Of a stretch of DNA of 64,000 nt, positions 25,243-33,771 are shown in pieces. The position numbers and the translations under genes are program-made. Position 1 is the first letter of the stretch; every line of letters starts with the position of its first letter. The notes beneath the pieces are model-generated. The model was not told where the DNA came from. It saw only the letters and a program-made list of their open reading frames with translations, and ran no database searches. The DNA comes from Saprospiraceae bacterium. GTDB lineage: Bacteria > Bacteroidota > Bacteroidia > Chitinophagales > Saprospiraceae. The stretch is from the NCBI GenBank assembly GCA_019638455.1, contig JAHBTU010000002.1:530501-594500 (forward strand). Direction: 5' to 3'.

Positions 25243-25716
25243 ATGAACTCACTCTTCATAAAACGCACGGATTCGAGCAATCCTGATTTCGTGGCGCTCG
25301 TGAGGCATCTTGATGCCGAACTGGCCACCCGCGACGGCGACGACCATGCCTTCTATGCCCAATTCAACAAAATTGATAGTTTGAAAAATATTGTGGTTGC
25401 TTATTGGAACGGCAGAGCTGTTGGCTGTGGCGCTTTCAAGCCCTTGGAAGATGGGGTGATGGAAGTAAAACGAATGTTTGTATCCCCAGAACTACGAGGC
25501 AAGGGCATTGCGTCAAGCGTTTTATCGGAATTGGAACACTGGGCATCAGAGTTGGGCGCACATTCCTGTTGCCTTGAGACAGGGCTTCAGCAGCCGGAAG
25601 CCATCGCGCTCTACCAAAAAAATGGCTACGACCGTATCCCGAATTATGGCCAATACACGGGTGTCGAAAATAGTGTTTGCTTCAAAAAGCATTTGTTGAT
25701 GTCGAGCGGGGTTTGA
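25243..25716 (+). CDS. GNAT family N-acetyltransferase
   Basis: 157 residues, one GNAT domain. VVAYWNGRAVGCGAFKPLEDGVMEVKRMFVSPELRGKGIASSVLSELEHWASELG holds motif A with the acetyl-CoA loop RGKGIAS; LETGLQQPEAIALYQKNGYDRIPNYGQY is motif B. It resembles small-molecule or amino-acid acetyltransferases of this size. Lies 41 bp after the MORN gene and convergent with rny. Substrate unknown. Confidence 0.85.
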   Translation: MNSLFIKRTDSSNPDFVALVRHLDAELATRDGDDHAFYAQFNKIDSLKNIVVAYWNGRAVGCGAFKPLEDGVMEVKRMFVSPELRGKGIASSVLSELEHWASELGAHSCCLETGLQQPEAIALYQKNGYDRIPNYGQYTGVENSVCFKKHLLMSSGV

Positions 25717-25744
25717 AAATCGTGCAGAACTATCAAAATCACAA

Positions 25745-25776
25745 CGGGTCGTTCGGCTTGAAATCCGAACGACTCG
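25745..25776. terminator. Bidirectional hairpin between the GNAT gene and rny
   Basis: A 12-bp stem CGGGTCGTTCGG / CCGAACGACTCG with one wobble and an 8-base loop, in the gap between two convergent genes. No long T-run on either side, so efficiency is uncertain. Confidence 0.5.
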
Positions 25777-25822
25777 TATCACTTCTTCGAAGAAAAACCT
25801 GTGTGGCAAAAAGCCCTAAAAA

Positions 25823-27490
25823 TCACCTCGCATAAGCCACCGACCGTTTTTCCCGAATTACTGTGACGCGAATCTGACCCGGATACTGCATTTCGTCCTG
25901 AATCTTTTGCGAAATCATGAACGACAAATCGTCCGCATATTGGTCTGTGACTTTGTCCGCTTCCACAATGACGCGCAGCTCGCGTCCTGCTTGCATGGCA
26001 AATGCTTTGGCCACGCCGTCGTAACTCATGGCAAGGTCTTCGAGCTCTCCTATGCGTTTGAGATAGTTTTCGAGAATTTCACGGCGCGCGCCCGGGCGAG
26101 CGCCAGAGATGGCATCGCAGGCCTGCACGATGGGAGAGATAATGTTGTTCATCTCAATCTCGTCGTGGTGCGCGCCCACCGCATTGAGCACGACCGGATG
26201 CTCGCCATATTGCTCACACATCTTCATGCCCACAAGTGCGTGGGAGAGCTCGGTTTCTTCTTCCGCCACTTTGCCGATGTCGTGAAGCAAGCCAGCCCGT
26301 TTGGCCATTTTGATTTGTTTCGGATTGAGGCCGAGCTCTGCGGCCATGATGGAGCAGAGCTCCGCAGTTTCTATGCTGTGTTTTAGCAAATTCTGACCAT
26401 AAGATGAGCGGAAGCGCATCCGGCCCACCATGCGCACAAGCGCGGGATTGAGGCCATGTATGCCGAGCTCGATGACGGTGCGTTCGCCGATTTCGACAAT
26501 CTGTTCTTCGAGCTGTTTGCTCACTTTGGCCACCACTTCCTCGATGCGCTGAGGGTGTATGCGACCATCGGCCACGAGGCGCTGCAAGGAGAGGCGTGCC
26601 ACTTCGCGTCGGATGGGGTCGAAGGAAGAGATGACGATGGCTTCGGGCGTGTCGTCCACGATGACCTCCACACCAGTGGCTGCTTCGAGCGCCCTGATGT
26701 TGCGGCCTTCCCTGCCGATGATTTGGCCTTTCATGTCGTCGTTTTCAAGGTTGAAAACAGAGACTGTGTTTTCGATGGTGAACTCGGCAGCCATGCGTTG
26801 AATCGTCTGAATCACAATCTTTTTTGCTTCTTTCGAGGCAGTCAGCTTGGCTTGGCTCACGGCATCTTTCACGATGGACATGACCTCCGTCTCGCTTTTG
26901 GCACGCACCTGTTCGAGCAGTTGGTCTCTGGCATCCTGTTGCGACAGTTTGGCGATACTTTCAAGCGCCTTGATGCGTTCCTCATTCGCCGCGTCAAGCT
27001 CTTCCCGTTTCTTGGCCACGATTTTGAGTTGCTTGTCCAAGTTTTCGCGCAGGGTGTCCAGCTCCATTTCTCGGTTGTCCAGCTCTGTCTTGCGTGCCTC
27101 CACCTCATCTATTCGACTTTGAAAAAGGTCTTGCTCCACTTTCAAATCCTTTTGCTTCGACATCACCTCCATTTCCATCTCTTTCATCTTCAACTGATGC
27201 CGTGTTTTTTCTTCCTCTAGCTCCTGTCGCATTTGGGCATATCGCTCTTTGGCCTCCTGAATTTTCTGCTGCTTGATGCGCTCGTTTTCTGCCTCTGCTT
27301 TGCCGACAATTTTCTCCGCTTTCACGGTGGCCTCGTCTTCGAGGCGTTTGGCAGTGAGGCGAGCCTCTTTGATGACGAGGTCGGCTTGGCGGTTACTCTC
27401 TTCTACTTGCTTTTTGTTGCTCTGTGAAGCAAGAAAGTATGCAATGACGCCACCAACGACCAGCCCTACCAATCCTATTATTATTTCCAT
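25823..27490 (-). CDS. rny: Ribonuclease Y
   Basis: 555 residues from [22 protein letters not shown], the N-terminal membrane anchor. Then a charged coiled coil (about 30-195), a KH RNA-binding domain ([35 protein letters not shown] region), and an HD domain ([21 protein letters not shown] ... [10 protein letters not shown] ... [10 protein letters not shown]) with the metal-binding HD pair. It is the membrane-bound endonuclease that starts mRNA decay. A start four codons upstream (MSLN) is also possible. It follows zapA on the same strand, across 238 bp with no other gene; the leader shows no clear structure. Confidence 0.96.
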   Translation of the reverse strand: MEIIIGLVGLVVGGVIAYFLASQSNKKQVEESNRQADLVIKEARLTAKRLEDEATVKAEKIVGKAEAENERIKQQKIQEAKERYAQMRQELEEEKTRHQLKMKEMEMEVMSKQKDLKVEQDLFQSRIDEVEARKTELDNREMELDTLRENLDKQLKIVAKKREELDAANEERIKALESIAKLSQQDARDQLLEQVRAKSETEVMSIVKDAVSQAKLTASKEAKKIVIQTIQRMAAEFTIENTVSVFNLENDDMKGQIIGREGRNIRALEAATGVEVIVDDTPEAIVISSFDPIRREVARLSLQRLVADGRIHPQRIEEVVAKVSKQLEEQIVEIGERTVIELGIHGLNPALVRMVGRMRFRSSYGQNLLKHSIETAELCSIMAAELGLNPKQIKMAKRAGLLHDIGKVAEEETELSHALVGMKMCEQYGEHPVVLNAVGAHHDEIEMNNIISPIVQACDAISGARPGARREILENYLKRIGELEDLAMSYDGVAKAFAMQAGRELRVIVEADKVTDQYADDLSFMISQKIQDEMQYPGQIRVTVIREKRSVAYAR

Positions 27491-27728
27491 ATTGAGTGAC
27501 AATTAAGTGGTTAACGTAGTTATGCGTGAATCGCGCTGATGAGCAGCGCAAAGTGTTGTTCGTTTTGCCGCGCCGTAAATGTATGGCTATGTTATGCTGT
27601 TTTTGTCATTTTGCTTGCAATGACAAGACAACACGGCAAATTCTGCCGAACCGCGCCCCAAGTAGAACAAGCGGTTTAGTACAGAAATGGCAGGAACGCG
27701 ACAAAAAAAGGAAAGAGGAAGAAAGGCT

Positions 27729-28001
27729 TTATACCGTCTGCAACTGCCGCTCAGAAGGCCTGACGGTAGCCTGACGACGGCTGCGGTGTAATTCGACGGC
27801 GTAAGTGAGCAGCGCCATAGCAAGGCAGTCCTGTGTATCTTTCGATGGCTGGGCCGATTTGAAATTGGCCGTTTTATCGTTGATTTCCTTGGCGAGCCGA
27901 TGTACGAGCGCCTCGTCTGCCGCATTGATTTTCAGCAAATAAGGCCGCCCGCCTATCAGGACGGTGACTGGTATGGTATGATATGCTTGCTCGGTTGCCA
28001 T
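27729..28001 (-). CDS. zapA: Cell division protein ZapA
   Basis: 90 residues, normal for ZapA. The N-terminal domain reads IPVTVLIGGRPYLLKINAADEALVHRLAKEINDK, the typical beta-hairpin and helix, and the rest is the C-terminal helix (DCLAMALLTYAVELHRSRR). ZapA crosslinks FtsZ filaments at the septum. It lies between pheT and rny, the arrangement often seen in Bacteroidota, which supports the call for this short and variable family. Confidence 0.87.
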   Translation of the reverse strand: MATEQAYHTIPVTVLIGGRPYLLKINAADEALVHRLAKEINDKTANFKSAQPSKDTQDCLAMALLTYAVELHRSRRQATVRPSERQLQTV

Positions 28002-28164
28002 GGCCGGATTATTGATTAGAGTGCTAATTGGAAAATGCTGAATGTGCCAAATAACGGTGTCACACTGAGCGTGTTATTTTGTTAGCGCCCTAATTTCAAA
28101 AACCGCGCCTTTTTACGATTATTGGTTTAGAAAGACTTAGAGAAATTTGGGTATTTTTGAAAAA

Positions 28165-28205
28165 ACAAACTCCTCAAACTCTTCAAACCACTCGAACTCC
28201 TCAAC
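28165..28205 (-). repeat. C-rich AAAC-type tract after pheT
   Basis: Plus strand reads CAAACTCCTCAAACTC and continues with TTCAAACC and ACTCGAACTCCTC, overlapping the pheT stop. On the minus strand (pheT transcript) it is G/T-rich and ends in TTTTTT, so it may act in termination. It belongs to the same sequence style as the large array at 31487-31884. Confidence 0.45.
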
Positions 28206-30669
28206 CCCCCCTTTTCCTTATCGTCGCGTTCAATTTCGTTTCAAATGCCTGCTGCAATTGCTGCATGAGGCTGTCAATTTCTTTTTCCTGTAAGGTCTTT
28301 TCGGGGTCTTCAAAAATGAAACTCACGGCATAGGACTTTTTGCCCGCGCCGAGTTTTTGCTCGTCTTCAAACACGTCGAACAAGTTAATCGAAGTTAACA
28401 GTTTTTTAGCCGTTTTGTTAGCCAACTGCCGGATGTCGGCGAAGGTCACGCTCCGGTCGAGCACCAGCGCGAGGTCGCGGCGCACGGAGGGGAAGCGGTT
28501 GAGTTCGACGAATTGTATCTTGTTGCTCGCCACTGCTTTCAGCACGTTTTCAAAATTGAAATCGGCAAAAAACACGGCGTTTTTCACGTCCGTTTTTTTC
28601 ATAATAGCAGGTTGCACCGCGCCAAATGTCACGATTTCCTGTGGCCCGCGATGGTACCTCAAAGCGTATTGGTACGGTGTATCCTGAATGGCTGTTTCCT
28701 GAAAACCGCTCACGCCGAGCCGGGCAAGCAGGTTTTGAACGACGGCTTTCAGGGTGTAAAAATCAACGTTTTTCTTGGCGGCTGGCTGCCAACTTTCGGC
28801 GGAATGGGCGCCCGTAAGGAGGATGCTAAGGCGCGCGACCTCTTCCGTTGTTCGTTGTTCATTGTTCGTTGTTCGAGAGTAAACTTTCCCAAACTCAAAC
28901 AACCTCAAATCAGGATTTTGCCGTTTCTGATTTCTTTGAACAGCCTCCAACGCGCTGAACAGCATTGTCGGGCGGAGGCAGTCCAGCCCCTGATTCGCTG
29001 AGTTGTGGATGAACACAAGTTGCTCTTTTTCAAAAGGAAGCGTCGCGCCATCGCCAAGATAGTAGGTCGAGTCGGAAAGCGACATCCCCATGCACTCGTT
29101 GAAACCGTTGGCGGCGAGAAACTCCGAAGCGAGGTTGCGCACCGCGTCGGGGCTGGGGCGCTGGGTGATTTCCATGCTGCTGCGGATTTGCGTCGGGATG
29201 GGCACATTGTCCAGCCCGTGCACGCGCAGGATTTCCTCCACCACGTCGGCCTCGCGGGTCACGTCGGGTTTGTTGGTGGGAATGACGGCTGTGAAACTCG
29301 TATCCGTTTCATTTTCAACGCCGATTTCGAGGGCGGCGAGGATTTTTTTGATTCGTTCTTTTGGCAAGTTTTCCCCAATCAGAGCGTTCACGCGGGCATA
29401 CTCGCAAGTCACACGGGCGGGCTGAATGGGGTTTGGATAAATATCCACGACTTCGGAAGCGATTTCGCCGCCGGCAATTTCGACGAGAAGTTGGGCGGCG
29501 CGTTCGAGTGCGTGACGGCAGCCATTCGGGTCAACGCCTTTTTCAAACGACCAAGCCGCATCGGTGCGCAGGCCGTGCCGCAACATGGAACGGCGAATCC
29601 ATTTTGGGTCGAAATAGGCACTTTCGAGGAAAATATCGGTCGTTTTTTCGGAAACGCCGCTCGTGAAGCCGCCAAACACGCCGCCGATGCACATAGGTGT
29701 GGATTCGCCGTCGCAAATCATCAGGTCTTCGGCGAAAAGTTTGCGCTCCACCTCGTCGAGGGTTTTGAAAGGCGTTCCGGCGGGCAGGGTTTTTACCAAA
29801 ATTTTCAGGCCTTTTATTTCTGCCAAATCGAAAGCGTGGAGCGGCTGGCCGAGTTCGGTGCGGATGTAGTTGGTGATGTCCACCACGTTGTTGATGGGGC
29901 GCTGGCCGACGGCAAGGAGGCGGTTTTTGAGCCAGTCGGGACTTTCAGCGACGCGCAGGTTCTTAATCAAAATGCCCGTGTAGCGTGGGCAAGCTTCCGA
30001 ATTCTCAACTTTGACAGGAAATGGAGGAAGGCCAACAGTAGAAGGAAAGTCAACCTTTGGTTGGTGAATTTGCACTTCCCGATTTTCCTGAACCCGAAAA
30101 TAAGCCGCCAAATCCTTCGCCACGCCAAGATGGTTGGTGGCATCGGCGCGGTTGGGCGTGAGGCCGATTTCGATGACGGTGTCGGAATCTTTTTTGAAAT
30201 AGGCGGCGGCGGTGATGCCGAGTGGCGTGTCGGCGGGCAAAACCATGATGCCGGAGTGGTCGGAGCCGATGCCGAGTTCGTCTTGGGCGCAAATCATGCC
30301 CTGCGAAGGCACGCCTTTGACTTTGCGTTCGCCGATTTGGAAGAGTTGGCCGTCTTTGCTGAAAACGTTGGCGCCGGGCAGGGCGGCGAAGACCTTTTGC
30401 CCTGCGGCCACATTGGGCGCACCGCACACGATGGAGCGGACGACACCATCGCCGACATCTACTTTGGTGGCTGTGAGGTGGTCGGTTTCAGGTATGCGTT
30501 CGCATTCCAACACCTTGCCCGTCAGTACTTTATCCAAATCAACAGGCGAGGGTCGCACGGTTTCCCAACCTTCCACTTCCAGTCCCAGCGATGTCAGTAT
30601 GTCGGCGATTTCAGAGGGTGTTTTATCTAAGTCGAGAAAATCTCGAAGCCAATTCAGCGAAACCTTCAT
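28201..30669 (-). CDS. pheT: Phenylalanine-tRNA ligase beta subunit
   Basis: 822 residues, full length. Domains: N-terminal start MKVSLNWLRDFLDLDKTPSEIADILTSLGLEVE, tRNA-binding EMAP-like domain (about 40-155, GKVLECERIPETDHLTATKVDVG), B3/4 (about 215-390), B5 (about 405-480), catalytic-like core (about 500-710), and C-terminal FDX-ACB domain (LNRFPSVRRDLALVLDRSVTFADI ... SINLFDVFEDEQKLGAGKKSYAVSFIF). It pairs with PheS (not in the window) to charge tRNA-Phe. An odd R-T-T-N-N-E-Q-R-T-T stretch near residue 600 is encoded by a GTTGTTC-type repeat. A -7 box lies 57 bp upstream. Confidence 0.96.
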   Translation of the reverse strand: MKVSLNWLRDFLDLDKTPSEIADILTSLGLEVEGWETVRPSPVDLDKVLTGKVLECERIPETDHLTATKVDVGDGVVRSIVCGAPNVAAGQKVFAALPGANVFSKDGQLFQIGERKVKGVPSQGMICAQDELGIGSDHSGIMVLPADTPLGITAAAYFKKDSDTVIEIGLTPNRADATNHLGVAKDLAAYFRVQENREVQIHQPKVDFPSTVGLPPFPVKVENSEACPRYTGILIKNLRVAESPDWLKNRLLAVGQRPINNVVDITNYIRTELGQPLHAFDLAEIKGLKILVKTLPAGTPFKTLDEVERKLFAEDLMICDGESTPMCIGGVFGGFTSGVSEKTTDIFLESAYFDPKWIRRSMLRHGLRTDAAWSFEKGVDPNGCRHALERAAQLLVEIAGGEIASEVVDIYPNPIQPARVTCEYARVNALIGENLPKERIKKILAALEIGVENETDTSFTAVIPTNKPDVTREADVVEEILRVHGLDNVPIPTQIRSSMEITQRPSPDAVRNLASEFLAANGFNECMGMSLSDSTYYLGDGATLPFEKEQLVFIHNSANQGLDCLRPTMLFSALEAVQRNQKRQNPDLRLFEFGKVYSRTTNNEQRTTEEVARLSILLTGAHSAESWQPAAKKNVDFYTLKAVVQNLLARLGVSGFQETAIQDTPYQYALRYHRGPQEIVTFGAVQPAIMKKTDVKNAVFFADFNFENVLKAVASNKIQFVELNRFPSVRRDLALVLDRSVTFADIRQLANKTAKKLLTSINLFDVFEDEQKLGAGKKSYAVSFIFEDPEKTLQEKEIDSLMQQLQQAFETKLNATIRKRGG

Positions 30670-30725
30670 TGTTTCTCAGTAACACTATGCGCTCGGTTTT
30701 CGGCGCGGGGATTTAGTAATTTGGG

Positions 30726-30733
30726 CAAAAGTA
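30726..30733 (-). promoter_or_regulatory. Candidate -7 box for pheT
   Basis: TACTTTTG on the minus strand is an exact TAnnTTTG, 56 bp upstream of pheT and just downstream of the terminator at 30747-30810. No clear -33. Confidence 0.45.
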
Positions 30734-30746
30734 GAGAGAATCCTTG

Positions 30747-30810
30747 AAAAAGGTTTGAAGGTTTCTGGTTGCTCGTTAACTTTTAAGCCCTCAACCAGAA
30801 ACCCTCAAAC
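30747..30810 (-). terminator. Long-stem terminator of the haem lipoprotein gene
   Basis: Plus-strand arms GGTTTGAAGGTTTCTGGTTG (30752-30771) and CAACCAGAAACCCTCAAAC (30792-30810) pair over about 19 bp with one G-T. On the minus strand the hairpin starts at the first base after the stop codon and ends in CCTTTTTC, so it is a rho-independent terminator. The right-hand arm on the minus strand, CAACCAGAAACCTTCAAACC, matches the basic unit of the 31487-31884 array. Confidence 0.8.
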
Positions 30811-31188
30811 TTAATTTTTCGGATAGCCTGCCTGAATCCAGCAGTTCACACTATCGCGCTCGGCTTGGGTCATGGCGCCGCCCTGAGGCATATCTTTCTT
30901 GATAACGACCCTTTCGAGCACATGGCCAGCGTCCAGATGGGGTTTCATGGCCTCATAGTTCGTGAAATCGAAAACGTCTGCTCCCGACACACCGCTGCCG
31001 GGTGCGTGGCAGCTAATACAATGGCGGTCAATAATACCCTTGATATTGGCTGAATAGGCAAAGGTGACACCAGAGATATTGCACTCCGGTCCTTTTTTGT
31101 CGTCTTTTTTACAGCCAAGCCAAAGCGTCATGCCAACCAGAAAAAGCAGGACTGCAAGAGGTGATGTTTTGCTGAGAGGTCTGTTCAT
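30811..31188 (-). CDS. Lipoprotein with one c-type haem motif
   Basis: 125 residues from MNRPLSKTSPLAVLLFLVGMTLWLGCKK: a lipoprotein signal with the acylated cysteine in LWLGC. One CxxCH haem site (RHCISCHAPGSG) and a distal methionine (DMPQGGAMT) fit a single-haem cytochrome c fold of the small 'planctomycete-type / c-cyt' kind seen in Bacteroidota lipoproteins. It would be anchored in the periplasm and shuttle electrons; no partner oxidase or dehydrogenase is nearby. Single-gene unit with its own terminator. A start 10 codons upstream is possible. Confidence 0.83.
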   Translation of the reverse strand: MNRPLSKTSPLAVLLFLVGMTLWLGCKKDDKKGPECNISGVTFAYSANIKGIIDRHCISCHAPGSGVSGADVFDFTNYEAMKPHLDAGHVLERVVIKKDMPQGGAMTQAERDSVNCWIQAGYPKN

Positions 31189-31218
31189 CGTGCGAATATG
31201 TTTAGTGAAGAGTGACAA

Positions 31219-31486
31219 ATATCTGACGGCGAAAATACGGGAATGGTTGAATTTGTATTATTGCCGATGCTGGCGAAAAAAGGCTAGTGCCGCGTCCGGT
31301 CAATGCCCATGAATATGGCGACCCAAATCCCCCTTTCTCTGCGTTGTTCGTCGGTTACAATATCCCGTATTGCGCCTTCCTCACGCCTCGATGAAGGAAA
31401 AATTTGACTCACCAATTCACGGAGCATTGACCAGACACGACACTACAAGGTTTCTACACGCCCGGATGGAACTTCCGTTCAGGCAG
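31219..31486. other. Intergenic stretch before the AAACC array, no gene seen
   Basis: Between the start of the haem lipoprotein gene (31188) and the array. I see no ORF with coding character, no promoter box with both elements and no known RNA here. Confidence 0.5.
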
Positions 31487-31884
31487 AAACCCCCAAACCA
31501 GAAACCTTCAAACCCTCAAACCAGAAACCTTCAAACCAGAAACCCTCAAACCCCCAAACCAGAAACCTTCAAACCCTCAAACCCTCAAACCCCCAAACCA
31601 GAAACCTTCAAACCCTCAAACCCCCAAACCCTCAAACCCCCAAACCAGAAACCTTCAAACCCTCAAACCCCCAAACCTTCAAACCCTCAAACCCTCAAAC
31701 CCTCAAACCCCCAAACCAGAAACCTTCAAACCCTCAAACCCCCAAACCCTCAAACCCCCAAACCAGAAACCTTCAAACCCTCAAACCCCCAAACCTTCAA
31801 ACCCCCAAACCTTCAAACCTTCAAACCTTCAAACCCTCAAACCAGAAACCTTCAAACCCCCAAACCTTCAAACCTTCAAACCCT
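31487..31884 (+). repeat. AAACC-type simple repeat array (~400 bp) upstream of ald
   Basis: The plus strand is built only from short units AAACCTTC, AAACCCTC, AAACCCCC and AAACCAG, about 50 in a row, with almost no G. A higher-order unit starting AAACCAGAAACCTTC recurs; AAACCAGAAACC appears nine times. The minus strand is G-rich with many GGG and GGGGG runs three T apart, so it can form G-quadruplexes, and resembles telomere-type repeats. All frames stay open by composition, but the encoded P/N/Q/T/K strings are not protein-like. The array stops 4 bp before the ald -7 box. Confidence 0.95.
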
Positions 31885-31888
31885 TTTT

Positions 31889-31896
31889 TACCTTTG
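31889..31896 (+). promoter_or_regulatory. Candidate -7 box of ald, abutting the repeat array
   Basis: TACCTTTG matches TAnnTTTG exactly and lies 47 bp before the ald start. The position where a -33 box would sit (about 31865) is inside the AAACC array, so the array supplies the upstream half of this promoter. Confidence 0.55.
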
Positions 31897-31943
31897 CCCG
31901 CTTTTCCGACTTAAATTTTTTTACCAACTAAAATCAATCAGAC

Positions 31944-33056
31944 ATGATAATTGGTGTACCAAAAGAAATTAAAAGCAACGAAAATCGCGTGGCGCTCACC
32001 CCTGCCGGGGCTTTGGAATTGACCCGCCGGGGGCATACGGTGTATGTGCAAAGCACGGCGGGCATCGGCAGCGGCTTTGAAGACAGCGACTACATCGAGG
32101 CAGGCGCGAAAATTTTACAAACCGCCGACGAGGTGTGGGCCATCGCCGAAATGATAATGAAGGTGAAAGAACCCATCGCGGAAGAATATCCGCGTTGTCG
32201 GCCCAACCAATTGATTTTCACTTATTTCCACTTTGCGTCCAGCGAAGAGCTGACCCGTGCCATGATAAAAAGTGGTGCCGTTTGCCTCGCCTATGAGACA
32301 GTGGAAACCAAAGACCGTCAGTTGCCCCTACTCATTCCGATGTCGGAAGTTGCCGGGCGCATGGCGATTCAGGAGGGTGCGAAGTATTTGGAAAAACCCG
32401 TGAAAGGTCGCGGGGTGTTGTTGGGCGGGGTACCTGGTGTGCCTCCCGGCAAAGTACTCATCATCGGCGGAGGTGTGGTGGGCACACAAGCGGCCAAAAT
32501 GGCTGCTGGCTTGGGCGCTCAAGTCGTGATACTTGACACGAACCTCAATCGCCTGCGCTACTTGAACGACGTGATGCCCGCCAATGTGGTCACCATGTTC
32601 TCCAACGAATACAACATTCGCCGCCTCATTCAGGACACTGACCTCATCGTGGGTGCCGTGCTAATTCCGGGAGCCAAAGCACCTAAACTTATCACCCGCG
32701 ATATGCTGAAACTCATGCACCCCGGTGCCGTGTTGGTGGATGTGGCAGTGGACCAAGGGGGCAGCTTCGAGACCACAAGAGCTACTACGCACGCCGACCC
32801 TACCTATATCATTGACGACGTGGTGCACTACTGCGTGGCGAATATGCCGGGTGCGGTGCCGTTCACCTCGACCGTGGCGCTGACTAACGCAACACTTCCC
32901 TACGCTATCCAATTAGCCAATAAAGGCTGGCAAAAAGCCTGCAAAGAGAATCAGGAGCTATTGCTTGGCCTCAACGTGGTGGGTGGCAAAGTGGTCTATC
33001 AGGGCGTGGCCGATGCGTTCGGGCTGCCGATGCATGATGTGGCGGAGGTGCTTTGA
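31944..33056 (+). CDS. ald: Alanine dehydrogenase
   Basis: NAD-dependent, reversible deamination of L-alanine to pyruvate and ammonia. 370 residues, the standard length. MIIGVPKEIKSNENRVALTPAGA is the usual start; MIMKVKEPIAEEY carries the substrate lysine region; the Rossmann motif is VLIIGGGVVGTQAAKMAAGLGA; VDVAVDQGGSFETTRATTHADPTYI and HYCVANMPGAVPFTSTVALTNATLPY complete the family pattern. Single gene with its own terminator; its promoter is joined to the repeat array. Confidence 0.96.
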   Translation: MIIGVPKEIKSNENRVALTPAGALELTRRGHTVYVQSTAGIGSGFEDSDYIEAGAKILQTADEVWAIAEMIMKVKEPIAEEYPRCRPNQLIFTYFHFASSEELTRAMIKSGAVCLAYETVETKDRQLPLLIPMSEVAGRMAIQEGAKYLEKPVKGRGVLLGGVPGVPPGKVLIIGGGVVGTQAAKMAAGLGAQVVILDTNLNRLRYLNDVMPANVVTMFSNEYNIRRLIQDTDLIVGAVLIPGAKAPKLITRDMLKLMHPGAVLVDVAVDQGGSFETTRATTHADPTYIIDDVVHYCVANMPGAVPFTSTVALTNATLPYAIQLANKGWQKACKENQELLLGLNVVGGKVVYQGVADAFGLPMHDVAEVL

Positions 33057-33079
33057 AAATGCCAAAAACAAAAAGTGAT

Positions 33080-33116
33080 AATGGCCGCTCGTGTGTCCGG
33101 GCGGCCATTTGTGTTT
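33080..33116 (+). terminator. Terminator of ald
   Basis: Perfect 9-bp stem AATGGCCGC / GCGGCCATT with a 12-base loop, followed by TTGTGTTTG, 23 bp after the ald stop. Confidence 0.75.
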
Positions 33117-33162
33117 GTCGTGAAAGAAAGCATTCAGGCGAAGCAAGGATGCTTTTGAAATG

Positions 33163-33732
33163 TTAGCCCAACAGGCCGATATGCGCTATCCCGAAAGCCG
33201 TCGCCACCAATCCGCCGACCAAAATTTCCAATTGGGTGTGTCGCCCCAACACGACCCGCGACCAAGCGACGAAGGGCGCAAAAATCAGCATCGCCACGCC
33301 TGCCCAGAGGTTAGCCGAAAGCACCAGAAAACCCAAGTATGTCACTATCAGCGTGTGCTGCGAGATTTTGATTTTGGTGTTGATGGCATAACAAACGGCC
33401 ATGAGCAGGGCAAAAAACAGCGTTTCGCCCACAAACGGCTGGCGAAAAAAGTAGAGCAAGGCCGCTGCCGCCAAAAGTAAAATCAACACAGGGCGATAAA
33501 TATTTCGGGCGCGCTCGCTTTGCACCGACACATCCCAGTTGGAGATTTTGCCTTTTCTTTTTTTGACAATCAAAAACGCGCCCATGACAGCCAGGCTTCC
33601 CCAAATGGCTGCCAATGCCGGCCACGCTTTTTCAAAAGGAAGTTGACGAACTGTCAGCAAGGACAAAACCACCGGCAGCAAAACGAACGGGTGGCCGACA
33701 GTGGAGAGGATGGTGGCGGTGGATTTTGTCAT
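33163..33732 (-). CDS. PAP2-like integral membrane protein
   Basis: 189 residues with about five or six membrane segments (LLPVVLSLLTV, WGSLAVMGAFLIV, VLILLLAAAALLYFF, LFFALLMAVCYAI, LIVTYLGFLVLSANLWAGVAMLIF, EILVGGLVATAFGIAHIG). WSRVVLGRHTQLEILVGG near the end is the PAP2 motif 3 (SRxxxxxH) of membrane phosphatidic-acid/undecaprenyl phosphatases. The other two PAP2 motifs are weak (KKRKGKISNWDVSVQSERAR). Likely a membrane lipid-phosphate phosphatase relative. A truncated copy of its 5' end occurs at 34467-34596. Confidence 0.68.
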   Translation of the reverse strand: MTKSTATILSTVGHPFVLLPVVLSLLTVRQLPFEKAWPALAAIWGSLAVMGAFLIVKKRKGKISNWDVSVQSERARNIYRPVLILLLAAAALLYFFRQPFVGETLFFALLMAVCYAINTKIKISQHTLIVTYLGFLVLSANLWAGVAMLIFAPFVAWSRVVLGRHTQLEILVGGLVATAFGIAHIGLLG

Positions 33733-33771
33733 GGAGTGTTTGTGAATGGAGTTCGATGAAGAGCATATTTT

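Noticed and set aside
27503..27728. 6S or other RNA gene between zapA and rny
   Set aside because: No long closed stem with a central bubble or other recognisable RNA fold was seen.
29005..30630. 541-codon plus-strand ORF opposite pheT
   Set aside because: Shadow frame of pheT caused by high GC at third positions; composition rich in F, H, G and V without motifs.
31487..31884. CRISPR array
   Set aside because: Units are 7-8 bp with no unique spacers of constant length and no cas genes; it is a simple-sequence repeat.
31370..31972. 200-codon ORF through the AAACC array
   Set aside because: Open only because the array lacks stop codons; product is N-P-Q-T-K repeats and overlaps the ald promoter and start.
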